Origin: Clarkia xantiana subsp. parviflora
Taxonomy: Eukaryota > Streptophyta > Magnoliopsida > Myrtales > Onagraceae
NCBI GenBank assembly: GCA_036873135.1
Contig: JAPTYO010000014.1
Location: 20,358,952-20,422,951, forward strand
Reading direction: 5' to 3'
Length of the DNA stretch: 64,000 nucleotides
The notes under the pieces were generated by a model. That model saw only the letters and a list, made by a program, of their open reading frames with translations, was not told the DNA's origin and searched no databases. This document shows, one piece after another, positions 11,238 through 22,410 of this stretch. The position numbers were made by a program, and so were the translations under genes. Each line of letters begins with the position of its first letter. Position 1 is the first letter of the stretch.

Positions 11238-12258
11238 GGTTTAAATGTCTTGCAAATGGTTGGCAACGTAGGCTTTTGGTACCATAAGTTTTATTTTGTA
11301 GGTTTTTAGTGTCATATGTTTACATCTTGTAGACTTTTTGTACATCTGTTAGTCAATGGTTAAGTCTGACCGTTAAACTTTTTTATTTTGTTCAATTTAG
11401 TCCTCAAATTATATATCTAACTTTTGATTATTCCAATTTAATCCCTATCGTTTTTTCCGGTTACCGCCCAAGTCTGCCAGCCACCACGCAAGGTCGGCCA
11501 CCACCATATCGGAGCCGGCCAGCCCCAATCTTGCCGAAAACCACCAATTAAGACCGGGTTCCGCCATTTGGGGTCGGCCACTACCCCAATTTGTGGTGGC
11601 CGGGCCCGATTGGTGGTGGCCACCACCTAAATCGAGGCCATATGGCTCCGGATCACGGCCCCTGGCTCCGACAGAGCCATAGAGGGCTCCGACCGAGCCC
11701 CCTGTGGCTCAATTAGAGAGCAAGGGCCCCCCAATATGGAGACCTCTGGCTCCGACCAAGCCTTTTGTGGCCCAAATCGGGGCCAGCAGCCCCAATTGGA
11801 GCTGCTGGCCTCGATTTGGGTGGTGGCCACCACCAATAGGGGTCGGCCACTACCAATTGGGGTGCTGAGTGGCCCCACTTAGTGGCTTCCGGCCCGATTG
11901 GGGCTGGCCGGGTCCGATTTGGGGCTGTCCGGCCTCGATTTGGTGGTGGTCAGCCTCGATTTGTGGTAGTTGGCCCCTTTTCGTGCTTGTCGGTTCCGAT
12001 TCGTGGTGGTTGTGGTGATCGTCGGTCTTGGGTGGTGGCAGGTGGACTTGGGCAGTATCCGGAGAAAATAATAAGGGTTAAATTGTAAAATTCAAAACTT
12101 TGGAATATAAATTTGAGGACTAAATTGAATAAAATAAAAGTATTTAACAGTCTGACTTAACCGTTGACTAACAGATACACTTAAAGTCTACAAAGTGCAA
12201 ACATGACACCAAAAGCCTAAAAAAATAAAATATATGGCACCAAAAGACCATTTAACCC
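11238..12258. mobile_element. MULE-like element with long inverted arms
   Basis: The arms start with GGTTTAAATGTC and end with GACCATTTAACCC, and pair over about 200 bases (for example GTTAGTCAATGGTTAAGTC against GACTTAACCGTTGACTAAC). The flanking 9-mers TTTTATTTA (11229-11237) and TTTTATTTG (12259-12267) match at 8 of 9 positions. The core is GC-rich with repeated GGCCACCACC and GATTGGGGC words. No transposase is encoded. Confidence 0.75.
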
Positions 12259-12893
12259 TTTTATTTGTTAAAAAGAGGTGCATTGCCTTTACCGTAGAAA
12301 AGAGGTTTTGTATGAAAATATGTATGGTAACCGCAAAAAATATTTTTTGTCAATAATGTGTTTTTCATAATTTTTTATATAATAGTTATACAATTTTTTC
12401 TGGGGCTGACTCGAAAGCATACTCAGAAGCGGATAATTAAAATTGAAAATATGCAAAAAAAAAATTTAATTTATTACAGGAGTATGCATAAATTAAAAAT
12501 ATATGATATTATTGAGAAATTGTTAACTTCTATTTCACCTATGAAAAATAGTTCATAAATCAAAATATCACATAAAAAATATTTTTTTTTAATTAAAATA
12601 CTCTAAATTTGAAATAATTAAAAAAAAAAATCTAATTGTATTAAAATAATATACAATTATATTAATTAATAAAATAAAAGAATTTAATATACAAATTTAT
12701 ATTAAAATAATATAACTTAAAGAAAACTAACTCTGTTTAATTAATTAGGTGAATAGTTATGATGATACTTTTAATGATGTGGAAATTTTAAGTATTTTTT
12801 AAAAGTTCATAATTATAACTACGCTACGAGGTAAAATATAATATTCCCAATTTTATCAGGTGTAATTATTTAACTAAGTAAAATCGCCAACTT

Positions 12894-12948
12894 TCTAAAA
12901 TTATTTGCAAAAACATGGCAACTTTGAAAGTGTGGTAGCAAGTCCCTT
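12894..12948 (+). repeat. 55-bp direct repeat, copy 1
   Basis: Identical over 55 bases to 14730-14784, in the same orientation. Contains the word GCAAAAACATGGCAAC. The flanks differ beyond a few bases. Confidence 0.85.
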
Positions 12949-13372
12949 TATGCCTACAAATCTTTAAAAGCATAGGTGCTTTTTTTAATGGGACCCACCA
13001 ACTTGGAGAGAGATAGAGATACGTGTAACTTTTTAGGATGGACTAACTTGCAAATTCATTTTTCTTCCTAAAAATGAGTGGCTAAATTACTATCTAGCTT
13101 ATTTACATTTGAATTGTTAACCATTGATATTTTTTATTGATACAAGCTCTTACTTTTTTTTTTTTTTTTTTTTTCAATTTTCACTTTTTCATTAATGTAC
13201 ACCATTGATTTATGACGATTAATGTATGTAACTTTTTTATTTTTGAATTATTGTTGTTTTTTAAATTTAAATTATTATTGAGTCGTTACTATTTATTTCT
13301 TTTTTTATGGTTATTTATTTACATGTTCTTATTTTTTTTAATGAAATAATTATTGTATATCATGCAATCTAT

Positions 13373-13377
<5 letters not shown>

Positions 13378-13416
<39 letters not shown>
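13378..13416. repeat. AT dinucleotide microsatellite
   Basis: An uninterrupted TA/AT run of about 38 bases. Confidence 0.9.
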
Positions 13417-13420
<4 letters not shown>

Positions 13421-14729
13421 ATACAAAAAAAAAAATGTTATTTTATATTATAGTTAATTCGAGCTAATTCAATTTTTTTAATTAATTAATTTAAAATTAC
13501 CTATTTTAATATTTAATTACCATCCTAATTGATTTTTTTTTGCTTACATTCACTGTTAAATAAAATATATTACATATTTAATACATAAACTATATTATTT
13601 ACTTAATTATTATTATATTATATAATAAATCATAACCATTTATCTCATTGTTGTTATATAAGCTTTATTTGTACTCGTACAAATGCGTTATCGTTTGATT
13701 TTGATAAAGCAAATATGTACCTCATTCTTCTATAGAATGAAATGAAGAAACAATATTATCTTGGACTTATTGATGGTGGATTTAACTAGATGAATAATAG
13801 AGGTGATTTTTAGATTTAAGTCGTTCGAGTTATATTTTTCAATTCCAAACTATAAGAGGCTGATATATATATATAGTTAGTTAGATGAAATTATACATTT
13901 ATTTATTTATTTTAGATGAAATTAATTTGTAAATCTTATATGCTGAAAAAATTTATGTACTTAAACTTGATTGGCTCCGAGTACATGAAGAAGTAAATAT
14001 TTTCTTACTTAACCATATCTATAGCACGTGTTTGTAACTACCAATCACGACATAAATAATTTATTATTAGAATAATGTATGTTGTAAATACTATATGTAA
14101 CATGCTTTTTTTAAGGTTTAAGTAGATTTATAATTTTTTCTAAAAAATTTATATTGGGTTGGGAAAATGTTTTGGCAAAGTGAACCCTAAAAAAAAAAAT
14201 GAACTTTGATATTTTTATGATTTTTTTAAAACTATTATGTTTTGTGAACGGTTGGACTAGGTGAACGATAAATGACAAATGCATTTAAATATTATTTTTT
14301 CAATCTAAAAGGCTAGTAAGTTGGTCCGGGTGAGCCTATTGACTCATTTTACCTCGAGGGTTCACCCAACTAAACGGTTTACACAATTCGATAGTTTTTT
14401 TAGCTAATAAATTCATAAAACTATTTAACACATTTGTACTTTAGAATTCCCCGTAATAAACTATTCATCTAACACAATTCATTTTTCAGGGGCATGTGCA
14501 TCTCAATTAATATATTAGTTATCACCATCTTATATATTAGAATTTTCGTATATATAATATATAATAATTTACTATTTTCCGTGATATAATAATAATTTAA
14601 TAATAAAAACGGAATTGGTAAAAAAAATAATAGAGAATGAGAGATGTAAGATGTGAGGAGAGAGTAGATAATTTAATCTAACGGTTTTAATTTTGAGTTA
14701 AAAACACTATACTCTAAAATAGTCAACTG

Positions 14730-14784
14730 TCTAAAATTATTTGCAAAAACATGGCAACTTTGAAAGTGTGGTAGCAAGTCCCTT
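14730..14784 (+). repeat. 55-bp direct repeat, copy 2
   Basis: Perfect match of 12894-12948, with a start-to-start distance of 1836 bases. See findings. Confidence 0.85.
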
Positions 14785-15030
14785 CGACCCGGCCTTTAAA
14801 ATGGAAAATCTCAACTCCGGTCAGGTTTATTTAAGTAGAATAAAATAGGGATTTTTTTCTGTTTACACTTTATAATAATACTAAACTAACAAAAATTATG
14901 TTCTAATTTATTAGGGTTTAAAACAAAACAAAAAATACTTATCGTTGTCAGTTGTCAGTTTGTCACAGTTTGTTGGCTCATCAAAGAAATAACCCACATT
15001 TTTTTTTCTGAACAAAATTATTTATTAGAA

Positions 15031-15033
<3 letters not shown>

Positions 15034-15071
<38 letters not shown>
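15034..15071. repeat. AT dinucleotide microsatellite
   Basis: An uninterrupted AT run of about 38 bases. Confidence 0.9.
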
Positions 15072-15074
<3 letters not shown>

Positions 15075-15559
15075 CTTTTTTTTTTGGTAAACGAGTTTTT
15101 TTTTTTGGGTAATCGAGTTTAGTTTTCCTTTTTCAGAAAGAGATTTTTCTTTGGCCAAAAAAGAAAGAAAGAAAATTTCCGAAAAGTCCGAAACGGAAAG
15201 ATTCCGTTATCAGAGGTATAACCGGTGTCGGGACGCCGCGTGGCATGGTAGGCCTTATATCTCGCACGAGAAAATGAGTTTATCGGTTGTTGCGAGATAT
15301 ATATATATATATAAATATATTTGTCTTTTTAGAGGAAGGCAGTGCGAAATTTCTTGAGCTAGCTAGTATTTGACTCAGTCGTCAAATCAGCGGCCGCGAT
15401 TGCTCTACGTCTGGCTTTATATATATATATGGCTGCCTATTCAAAATTCAGAATTCAGATTCATCTTTCTTTACCGGTGACCAATTTATTTCATTTACTT
15501 AAAAGTGTAAAATGTATAGTGTTTTCTAGTCAAATGAACTTATCCTCAAACTTCTTTAA

Positions 15560-16398
15560 GAGCATCAACTACATATATTCCATTCCTTAAAAATGTTACA
15601 TAAACTATTTATGTATAGTTTAAAAAATGCATAAATTTAAGTAATACTTAAACAATAATAGGTCTTCAATGGTTTTACTTAATCATATTACTTAAACATA
15701 TTTTATTATTAAATCTCAACAATCAACTTAAAAAGTAATTAGCATTATATGTATTTAAAATTATTTCGTTGCTATTTATTTACTGCAATTCGACATATTG
15801 TCGTTATACATTGCATCTATACATACATATACATATACTCTCATCTCATCTTCGAAATTTTTTCCAATCCTATGTATATTATATGATCCAATGGGTTTTT
15901 CAAAATTCAATATTGTTGATATATTCTCATTTTTGACGAATTCATTCGATGAAGAATGGATATTGCAAAAAATGATTATGCATCAACAAATACCATTAAA
16001 AGAAATAAGAGGCATTAAATATATTTTGAAATTGAGAAAGCTAATCAATAGTTATAAAATGATTATTTCGTTGAGAGTTGTATTTACTTTGATGTAAAAT
16101 TTCATAGACGTTCCAAATGGGGCGGAGATTATTTATGTGGATATTAAATGTTAGTTGGGTAAAATACGCAGTTCTAGGCAGTAGGGTAAAAAAACTGAAG
16201 AAATAAATTTAGGTAATGAGGTGGCACATATAGTGCATTCATTATACTTAAGGAATGTATTATGTAAAAATAGGCGACTCCACTTTTAAGAAAACTATAT
16301 AAAACCATTGAAGTATGTTTTTTTTTTTTTGCACTTTACATAAAAAAACATATTACGCCCACATTTATGTAATGCTATATAATACCTTGTGGATGCTC
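15560..16398. mobile_element. PIF/Harbinger-like deletion derivative
   Basis: The termini GAGCATCAACTA and TTGTGGATGCTC are inverted copies and are flanked on both sides by TAA (15557-15559, 16399-16401), the TWA target typical of PIF/Harbinger and its Tourist-like MITEs. Inside, around 15930-16030, a frame reads FDEEWILQKMIMHQQ and then REIRGIKYI. I recall this kind of sequence from the N-terminal region of plant Harbinger-type proteins, so this is probably a shortened descendant rather than a pure MITE. No catalytic domain remains. Confidence 0.65.
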
Positions 16399-16401
16399 TA
16401 A

Positions 16402-17253
16402 ATCATGGGGAAAATATTCCTTTAACATTTTTTGTTTTGCCAAAAATAACTTACCATTAAGTAGTTTAATCAATTATTGTTTTGCTTTTATTTGGTTAGG
16501 AATCATCTAAATCTTACCATACATTTTATTTAGATGAGAAATTTCGTTATAATGTTACCAACTCGCACTTTGAATTAATTTTTTTTTTAAAATTAATATA
16601 TATATACTAGATATTAATTTCACGCACCACACTACTAAAAAATTGAAGTAAAGAACGTATTTTGTAAATATGATATATTTAAATTATATACCATGAACTG
16701 TTTTGAGACCTATATAATATTATATATATATATAATCATGAAATGTCTTGTTATCTATTATAATATATATGTTTCATGTAAGTCGATTTATCTTATACTA
16801 TATCTATAATACTATTTGTATATGTTTTTTTTATTATATATAATCTCTTTTATTATAGTTTAATGATTTTTTTTAATATTTTGTATAGTTTGTAAACCTA
16901 TACTTTTTATTTAAATTTGTGTTATTATAGATTTTAATATATTTTTTATATATAATTTGTGTTAGTATAGTGTTATATATATATTTTTATTTTGTATAAA
17001 TATAATTTTTTATTTAAATTTGAGTTATAATAGTTTAAAATATAATATATTTTTAGTTTATAAATATAATTTTTAGAGAAATGATGAAACTTGAGCAAAC
17101 TTGAAATCTAATATATATATATATATAAAAGTTGAGAAATAAGATCAAACAAATCCTATTTTATAAACCAAAAAAGAATAATATCTTTTATAATTTCGAA
17201 GACCAGATAAAGATATATATATATATAACTTATGTTTTTTTATCATACTTCAT
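16402..17253. other. AT-rich spacer without recognisable features
   Basis: Dominated by TATATA and TTTTTA words; no gene or element end can be defended. Confidence 0.5.
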
Positions 17254-17266
17254 AAGTACTATACTT

Positions 17267-17887
17267 TTTTTTTTTCCAAAAAAATGCATTCATTATGAAT
17301 AAATCAAAACATCCATAATGTTTAAAGCAGGATATACTCCCTATCATTTACAAGTAACAAAAATAGACATAGCGGGGTGTGAGAAACCAATTTTCCATAC
17401 ATGACATTTTTCTAGCCTAGATCAAATCCAGTTAGCACAACTATTTGTTTGTCTCGGGACGAACAACCAAATCACCTCACTTAGTAATTCAGCTCTTTTG
17501 CGGATGTTGTAAACTTGTGTTTCTATTCTCCAGTCCACCATTTGTTCGCCTTCCCCAATGCTTTGCACGACCTACGTCGAATCAGATTCCAAGATTACGT
17601 GTGACCACCCCTTATTAATTGCTAGTTCGAGACCTTCACGCAGTGCTTAGCCAGCAATGGGATGGACACTATCTTCTCCTGCTGTTCCACTGGTTAATGT
17701 GGTGTATAGACTCTAAGTTCCAATTTGTACCATTATTCTCGATGAGCTCTACTACCTTTTGTGGTGGTGGCCAAGCGTGATTTCTATAGGCATTGAATAC
17801 GAAATTTTGGTAGTTTTGACACCATGGATCTGCGAATACATCCACACTTTGTCCGTCACCAATTTTTCTGCGACCGACCAAAAGAAC
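17267..17887 (-). mobile_element. Short LINE (non-LTR) fragment with 13-bp target duplication and internal deletion
   Basis: AAGTACTATACTT occurs at 17254-17266 and again at 17888-17900, flanking the insert. A T-run follows the left copy, which is a poly(A) tail on the minus strand. The upstream end on the minus strand encodes GRRKIGDGQSVDVFADPWC, the C-terminal region of the LINE reverse transcriptase polyprotein. The downstream end encodes the tail of its RNase H domain (WSHVILESDS, then VIWLFVPRQTNSCANW). The two domains are directly joined near 17645-17690; the zinc-finger linker usually between them is missing, and the frame is broken. It is 5'-truncated, internally deleted and dead. Confidence 0.85.
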
Positions 17888-17951
17888 AAGTACTATACTT
17901 GATGTACTTTTTTTTTGCATTTTTTTATTGTCCTAAATTGTTATTTTGAGG

Positions 17952-18250
17952 TTTAAGAACCTATTTACTGTCTCAACTTTACCTCATGTTTCAGTTTGGT
18001 GTCTCGGGATTAAAGTGTTGATATGGACTGTCCCAAGTTTGACAATTGTTGCAATTTGATTTTCTGTCAAATTTAGGTGTTAAGTTTAACAGACTTGGAT
18101 GGAAAGACCATACTGCCCATGTTTTCGATTATTTTGCCTCACACGTGCTGGACCTCTGACAATTGAAAAGACTAAACAGCCCCTCCCTTTAAACTTGACA
18201 CCCGAAAAGACAAAAATACCTATGGTGTCAAGTTTATAAAATGAAGTCTC
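17952..18250 (+). mobile_element. Possible single MULE-like arm
   Basis: GGTTTAAGAACC followed by text like 'tgtctcaa...caaatttaggtgttaagtttaacagac' resembles the left arms of the local MULE group. No matching right arm was found downstream, so this may be a truncated copy next to the GRF zinc-finger pseudogene. Confidence 0.35.
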
Positions 18251-18318
18251 GCTTCTTCTTCCCCAGTAGACACCTCTCGCGACAAAAGTTTAGGGTTTTA
18301 AGAGCTTAAGGGTCAACA

Positions 18319-18921
18319 ATGGTGGCTACGTCCGGGTCAAGTTGCAGCAACTGGAGCCGGGGTTCTGCGAGAAGGTTTCCGGCCTGTGAAGACCAATTTA
18401 CTGTGACCACGGTGCTGAAGCTATTGTCCGAACTTCTTCCACAACTTCAAAGAGGTTCTTCGGCTATCCTTTCTATAATGTAAGCTTCCAATTCGTTCTG
18501 GGTATCCAATAATTAGAGTTTTTTTTACTCAAATTAACTGTTATTGGTTTATATTGGGTTGATTCGAAACCTAATTTCTTCAAACATTTGTTAATTTCGG
18601 TTCATCTGAACCATAAAATCGTTCAATGCTCCCAATTTTTTGCTGTTTCTGTAAAATTGAGTACCCCGGATTATAGTTATAGAGGTTTAACCAAATGACG
18701 TTGTTTTACATTTAGGGGAAGCCGGGATCCGTGTGTGACTTTTTCTGTTGGGTTCAAGAAGGAATGTGTTCCCATTCAACTGAAATTGCAGCTAGGGCGA
18801 AGAGAAAGCTGCTGGAAAGGAAGGAAAAAAGGAAGCTTGTTGAGAAAACATATCGAGTCGTTATATTCCTACTGTGTTTGGCCATTATAGGAGCGTACTA
18901 TGCAGGAAAAAGTTCTGTTTA
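18319..18921 (+). pseudogene. GRF-type zinc-finger protein (At4g04775-like), frameshifted
   Basis: An ATG at 18319 opens MVATSGSSCSNWSRGSARRF. The zinc-finger part, YCDHGAEAIVRTSSTTSKRF then FGYPFYN, is in a different frame and preceded by TGA at 18387-18389, so a frameshift separates start and domain. Exon 1 ends at 18479 (GT donor) and exon 2 starts at 18716, joining in frame to GKPGSVCDFFCWVQE. The C-terminus is basic and coiled-coil-like, followed by a hydrophobic segment (VVIFLLCLAIIGAYYAG) and a stop at 18919-18921. This layout is that of a large plant family of uncharacterised GRF proteins with a C-terminal membrane anchor. Two expected metal ligands look lost: CxH instead of CxC, and Tyr instead of Cys before PFYN. 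Confidence 0.7.
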
Positions 18922-19151
18922 ACTAGGTGTTTGTAGTTTGTTGTACTAATGGTTTAACTGGGGTGTTCGTAGTTGGTTTGTACAAATGGTGTGCTATTTG
19001 TAGGTTTTTGGAAGACTGTATCACATATTTGTTAGCATGTGGTGACGTGGCGCCGTACTTGGTAGCCTGTCAATGTTAAGAAAATTACCAAAGTTAATTA
19101 GGTAACTGTCACATTAAGTTAATTGGGCCAGACCAAATTCCTAATTGACAT

Positions 19152-19206
19152 GGGAGGCCCAAAATTGGGCCTCCCCCTTGATTAACATGGTTCGGCCGAA
19201 CCATGT
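19152..19206. repeat. Two adjacent palindromes
   Basis: GGGAGGCCCAA and TTGGGCCTCCC (19152-19162 and 19165-19175) form an 11-bp-stem hairpin with a 2-base loop. Ten bases on, a perfect 22-bp palindrome spans 19185-19206 with half-site ACATGGTTCGG. Confidence 0.8.
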
Positions 19207-19232
19207 ACCACATTGGATGAAGTGGACTTTTG

Positions 19233-19696
19233 TCAATACTTAACCTCTTTCGAGTAGTCGACCGATCTGAGTGATTTAGTTGATATCAAATCTTTGTTGG
19301 TCGCTCTCGATTCGGCAGTACTTCAATACTTAACCTCTTTCGAGTAGTCGACCGATATGAGTGATTTAGTTGATATTAGATCTTTGATGGCCGCTCTCGA
19401 TTCGGAAAAAACTCTTCAATACTTAACCTCTTTCGAGTAGTCGACCGATCTGAGTGATTTAGTTGATATCAGATCTTTGATGGTCGCTCTCGATTCGGAA
19501 AAAGCTCTTCAATGCTTAACCTCTTTCGAGTAGTCGACCGATCTGAGTGATTTAGTTGATATCAGATCTTTGATGGTCGCCCTCGATTCGGAAAAAGCTC
19601 TTCAATACTTAACCTCTTTCGAGTAGTCGACCGATCTGAGTGATTTAGTTGATATCAGATCTTTGATGGTCGACAATCGATTCGGAAAAGGCTTCT
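19233..19696. repeat. Tandem array 1: five units of about 93 bp
   Basis: Units begin near 19233, 19323, 19416, 19509 and 19602 with TCAATACTTAACCTC and contain GAGTAGTCGACCGAT. The period is 93 bases (90 in the first step). On the minus strand one frame stays open across each unit apart from a TGA at the same place in the units. This array abuts array 2 and lies inside the internal region of the LTR element remnant whose LTR is at 21439-22410. Confidence 0.85.
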
Positions 19697-21235
19697 TCAA
19701 TGTCGGCGACTTTCCTAAGCTAAGGGTCAGTTTGATGACTGATCCCTTTTGGCCTTGTCGCCGACTTTTTGGAGTCGACGACTTTTTCCGAGGCGACAAC
19801 TTTAAGCTAAGGGCCAGTTTTATGAATGATCCTTTTTTAGCTTTGTCGCCGACTTTTAGGAGTCGACGACTTTTTCCGAGGCGACATCTACAAGCTAATG
19901 GTTAGTTTGATGACTGATCCCTTTTTAGCTTTGTCGCCGACTTTTCGGAGTCAACGACTTTTTCCGAGGCGACGACTTTCTTAGGCTAATGGTCAGTTTG
20001 ATAACTGATCCATTTTGGCCTTGTCGTCGACTTTTCGGAGTCGACGACTTTTTCCGAGGCGACGACTTTAAGCTAAGGGTCAGTTTGACGACTAATCCCT
20101 TTTTAGCTTTGTCGCCGACTTTTCGGAGTCGACGACTTTTTCCGAGGAGACAACTTTAAGCTAAGGGTTAGTTTGATGACTGATCCCTTTTTAGCTTTGT
20201 CGCCGACTTTTCGGAGTCGACGACTTTTTCCGAGGCGACATCTATAAGCTAATGGTCAGTTTGATGACTGATCCACTTTTAGCTTTGTCGCCGACTTTTC
20301 GGAGTCGACGACTTTTTCCGAGGCGACGACTTTCTTAGGCTAATGGTCAGTTTGATGACTGATCCATTTTGGCCTTTGTCGCCGACTTTTCGGAGTCGAC
20401 GACTTCTTCCGAGGCGACGACTTTCTTAGGCTAATGGTCAGTTTGATGACTGATCCATTTTGGCCTTGTCGTCGACTTTTCGGAGTCGACGAATTTTTCT
20501 GAGGCGACGCCTTTAAGCTAAGGGTCAGTTTGATGACTGATCCCTTTTTAGCTTTGTCGCCGACTTTTCAGAGTCGATGACTTTTTCCGAGGCGACAAAT
20601 TTAAGCTAAGGGTCAGTTTGATCACTGATCCCTTTTTAGCTTTGTCGCCGACTTTTCGGAGTCGACGACTTTTTCCGAGGCGACGACTTTCTTAGACTAA
20701 TGGTCAGTTTGATGACCGATCCATTTTGGCCTTTGTCACCGACTTTTCGGAGTCGACGACTTTTTCCGAGGCGACGACTTTCTTAGGCTAATGGTCAGTT
20801 TGATGACTGATCCATTTTGGCCTTGTCGTCGACTTTTCGGAGTCAACGACTTTTTCTGAGGCGACGACTTTAAGCTAAGGGTCAGCTTGATGACTGATCC
20901 CTTTTTAGCTTTGTTGCCGACTTTTCGGAGTCGACAATTTTTCCGAGGCGACGAATTTAAACTAAGGGTTAGTTTGATGACTGATCCCTTTTTAGCTTTG
21001 TCGCCGACTTTTCGGAGTCGACGACTTTTTTCCGAGGCGACGACTTTCTTAGGCTAATGGTCAGTTTGATGACTGATCCATTTTGACATTTGTCGCCGAC
21101 TTTTCGGAGTCGACGACTTTTTCCGAGGCGACGACTTTCTTAGGCTAATGGTCAGTTTGATGACTGGTCCATTTTGGCCTTTGTCGCCGACTTTTCAGAG
21201 TCGACGACTTTTTTCCGAAGCGACATTTATGGCGA
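19697..21235. repeat. Tandem array 2: about 17 units of 87-93 bp, each with a hairpin
   Basis: Each unit carries GGTCAGTTTGATGACTGATCC, then GTCGCCGACTTTTCGG, a GTCGAC centre, and TTTTTCCGAGGCGAC. GTCGCC/GGCGAC and CGGA/TCCG are inverted, so every unit can fold. Two unit subtypes alternate: 'ccctttttagctttgtcgcc' and 'ccattttggcc'. Single-base indels break any common frame, so the array is treated as non-coding. Tandem repeats between the 5' LTR and gag are common in large plant Ty3/gypsy elements. Confidence 0.85.
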
Positions 21236-21418
21236 CGACCATTTAACGATGAAACTTTTGGTGACTACCTTTTTGGCGACGAACTTTGGTGTCAGCTTTT
21301 TGGTGACGACTTCTGGCCCCTAGTCATTGTCTTAGAAGGTGTCACCACCTTCATATTCTTATTGACGCTTTTGGTGTCACCCCTTTTGAAGTTGAGGCGC
21401 CATGACTTTTTGATCGGG

Positions 21419-21436
21419 TTCCCACAGACGGCGCCA
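21419..21436 (-). other. Primer binding site of LTR retrotransposon
   Basis: On the minus strand, TGGCGCCGTCTGTGGGAA begins two bases after the LTR end (...CCAACA). TGGCGCC is complementary to the GGCGCCA 3' end of certain tRNAs and is a frequent primer site in plant gypsy-type elements. Confidence 0.65.
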
Positions 21437-21438
21437 AA

Positions 21439-22410
21439 TGTTGGATCATAAAAGTCCGGCTAAGTCTGGCGAGGCTCTTCTGGTTCTCGCCTTGGTGTCT
21501 CTTTGAAGTTGGAAAGCTTTGTGGGTTAGCTTGTTCTTCATGGCGAGACTGCTCTTGGCGGGTGTTTGGATCAAGATGACGTGGCCTTGAACTTTTAGTA
21601 GTGGACTTCGAGGTCTCGCCGGGAGCTAACTCTTTTAGGTATCTTTCTCGATCTCTCGGGTACTTAGTTTCCTTTGGGAGATTAATGCTAGGCGAGGACC
21701 TGAAAATGGGTGGGGATGACCCCTGATTCCACTCCGAAGCTTAAGTTAGTATAGCATTCTGGTAGTGAGAAATCTTAATCATGAATGAGAATACTGAAGA
21801 GTGTTTATAGGGGAAGCTTTTACCGACTTTAGGTGGTGGCAGCTTTGTTTTGATTGGTTGACAAAGGCGGTGGCCGCCTTTCTCTCATTGGTGGAGATAG
21901 GAGGCATTGTGTCAAGCATGTCTCCACCTCTTCTTCCTTAGGAGGAAAGGTTTTCTTCTAAGTAGGTGATAAGCAGGTTGACACCTCTTCTTCCTTAGGA
22001 GGAAGGGTTTTCTTCTAAGTAGGTGACAAGCAGGTCTCCAGCTCATCCTTCCTTTGTCAATGAGGTTTCTTCCTTCAACAGTGGAAGCAGGTCCCCACCT
22101 GTACCTTGGAGGAAGGTTTACTTCTAGGGCGGTGGAAGCAGGTCGCCACCTGTACCTTTCCTTAGGAGGAATGTTTACTTCTGAAAGAGCTTTTAATGGT
22201 CGACTCGACTTAATCTTTAAAATAGAGGTCTGGTAGCTTGGTCGCTTCTATCTTTATTAATCATGTTCTAAAAAGTCGACTTCCTCAAAAGATGATAGTC
22301 GACCTTTTACCTTTGTTTCACCATTCCAAACAAGGTTGGTCGTCGATTCGTCAATCTCGCCAATAAATGTACTTGGCTCTAGTCTTTGTCGTTGGCTATA
22401 GAGCATGACA
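21439..22410 (-). mobile_element. 5' LTR of a Ty3/gypsy-like retrotransposon remnant
   Basis: Read on the minus strand, the segment starts TGTCATGCTC and ends ATCCAACA, giving TG...CA borders over 972 bases and directly followed by the primer site. It contains short internal duplications of a TTCCTTAGGAGGAA type at about 21930-22170. The internal region continues leftward into the tandem arrays. I found no second LTR and no pol domains, so the element is incomplete; a target duplication cannot be tested. Confidence 0.6.

Larger units (their letters stand above)
12259..15559. other. Very AT-rich spacer, no gene
   Basis: Long AT-rich sequence with homopolymers and AT dinucleotide runs. The only features I can defend are the 55-bp direct repeat pair and two microsatellites, listed separately. 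The short ORF near 15151 has no recognisable domain. Confidence 0.5.

Noticed and set aside
19233..21235. Possible CRISPR-like array
   Set aside because: Units are contiguous 87-93-bp repeats without unique spacers, in plant nuclear DNA next to an LTR.
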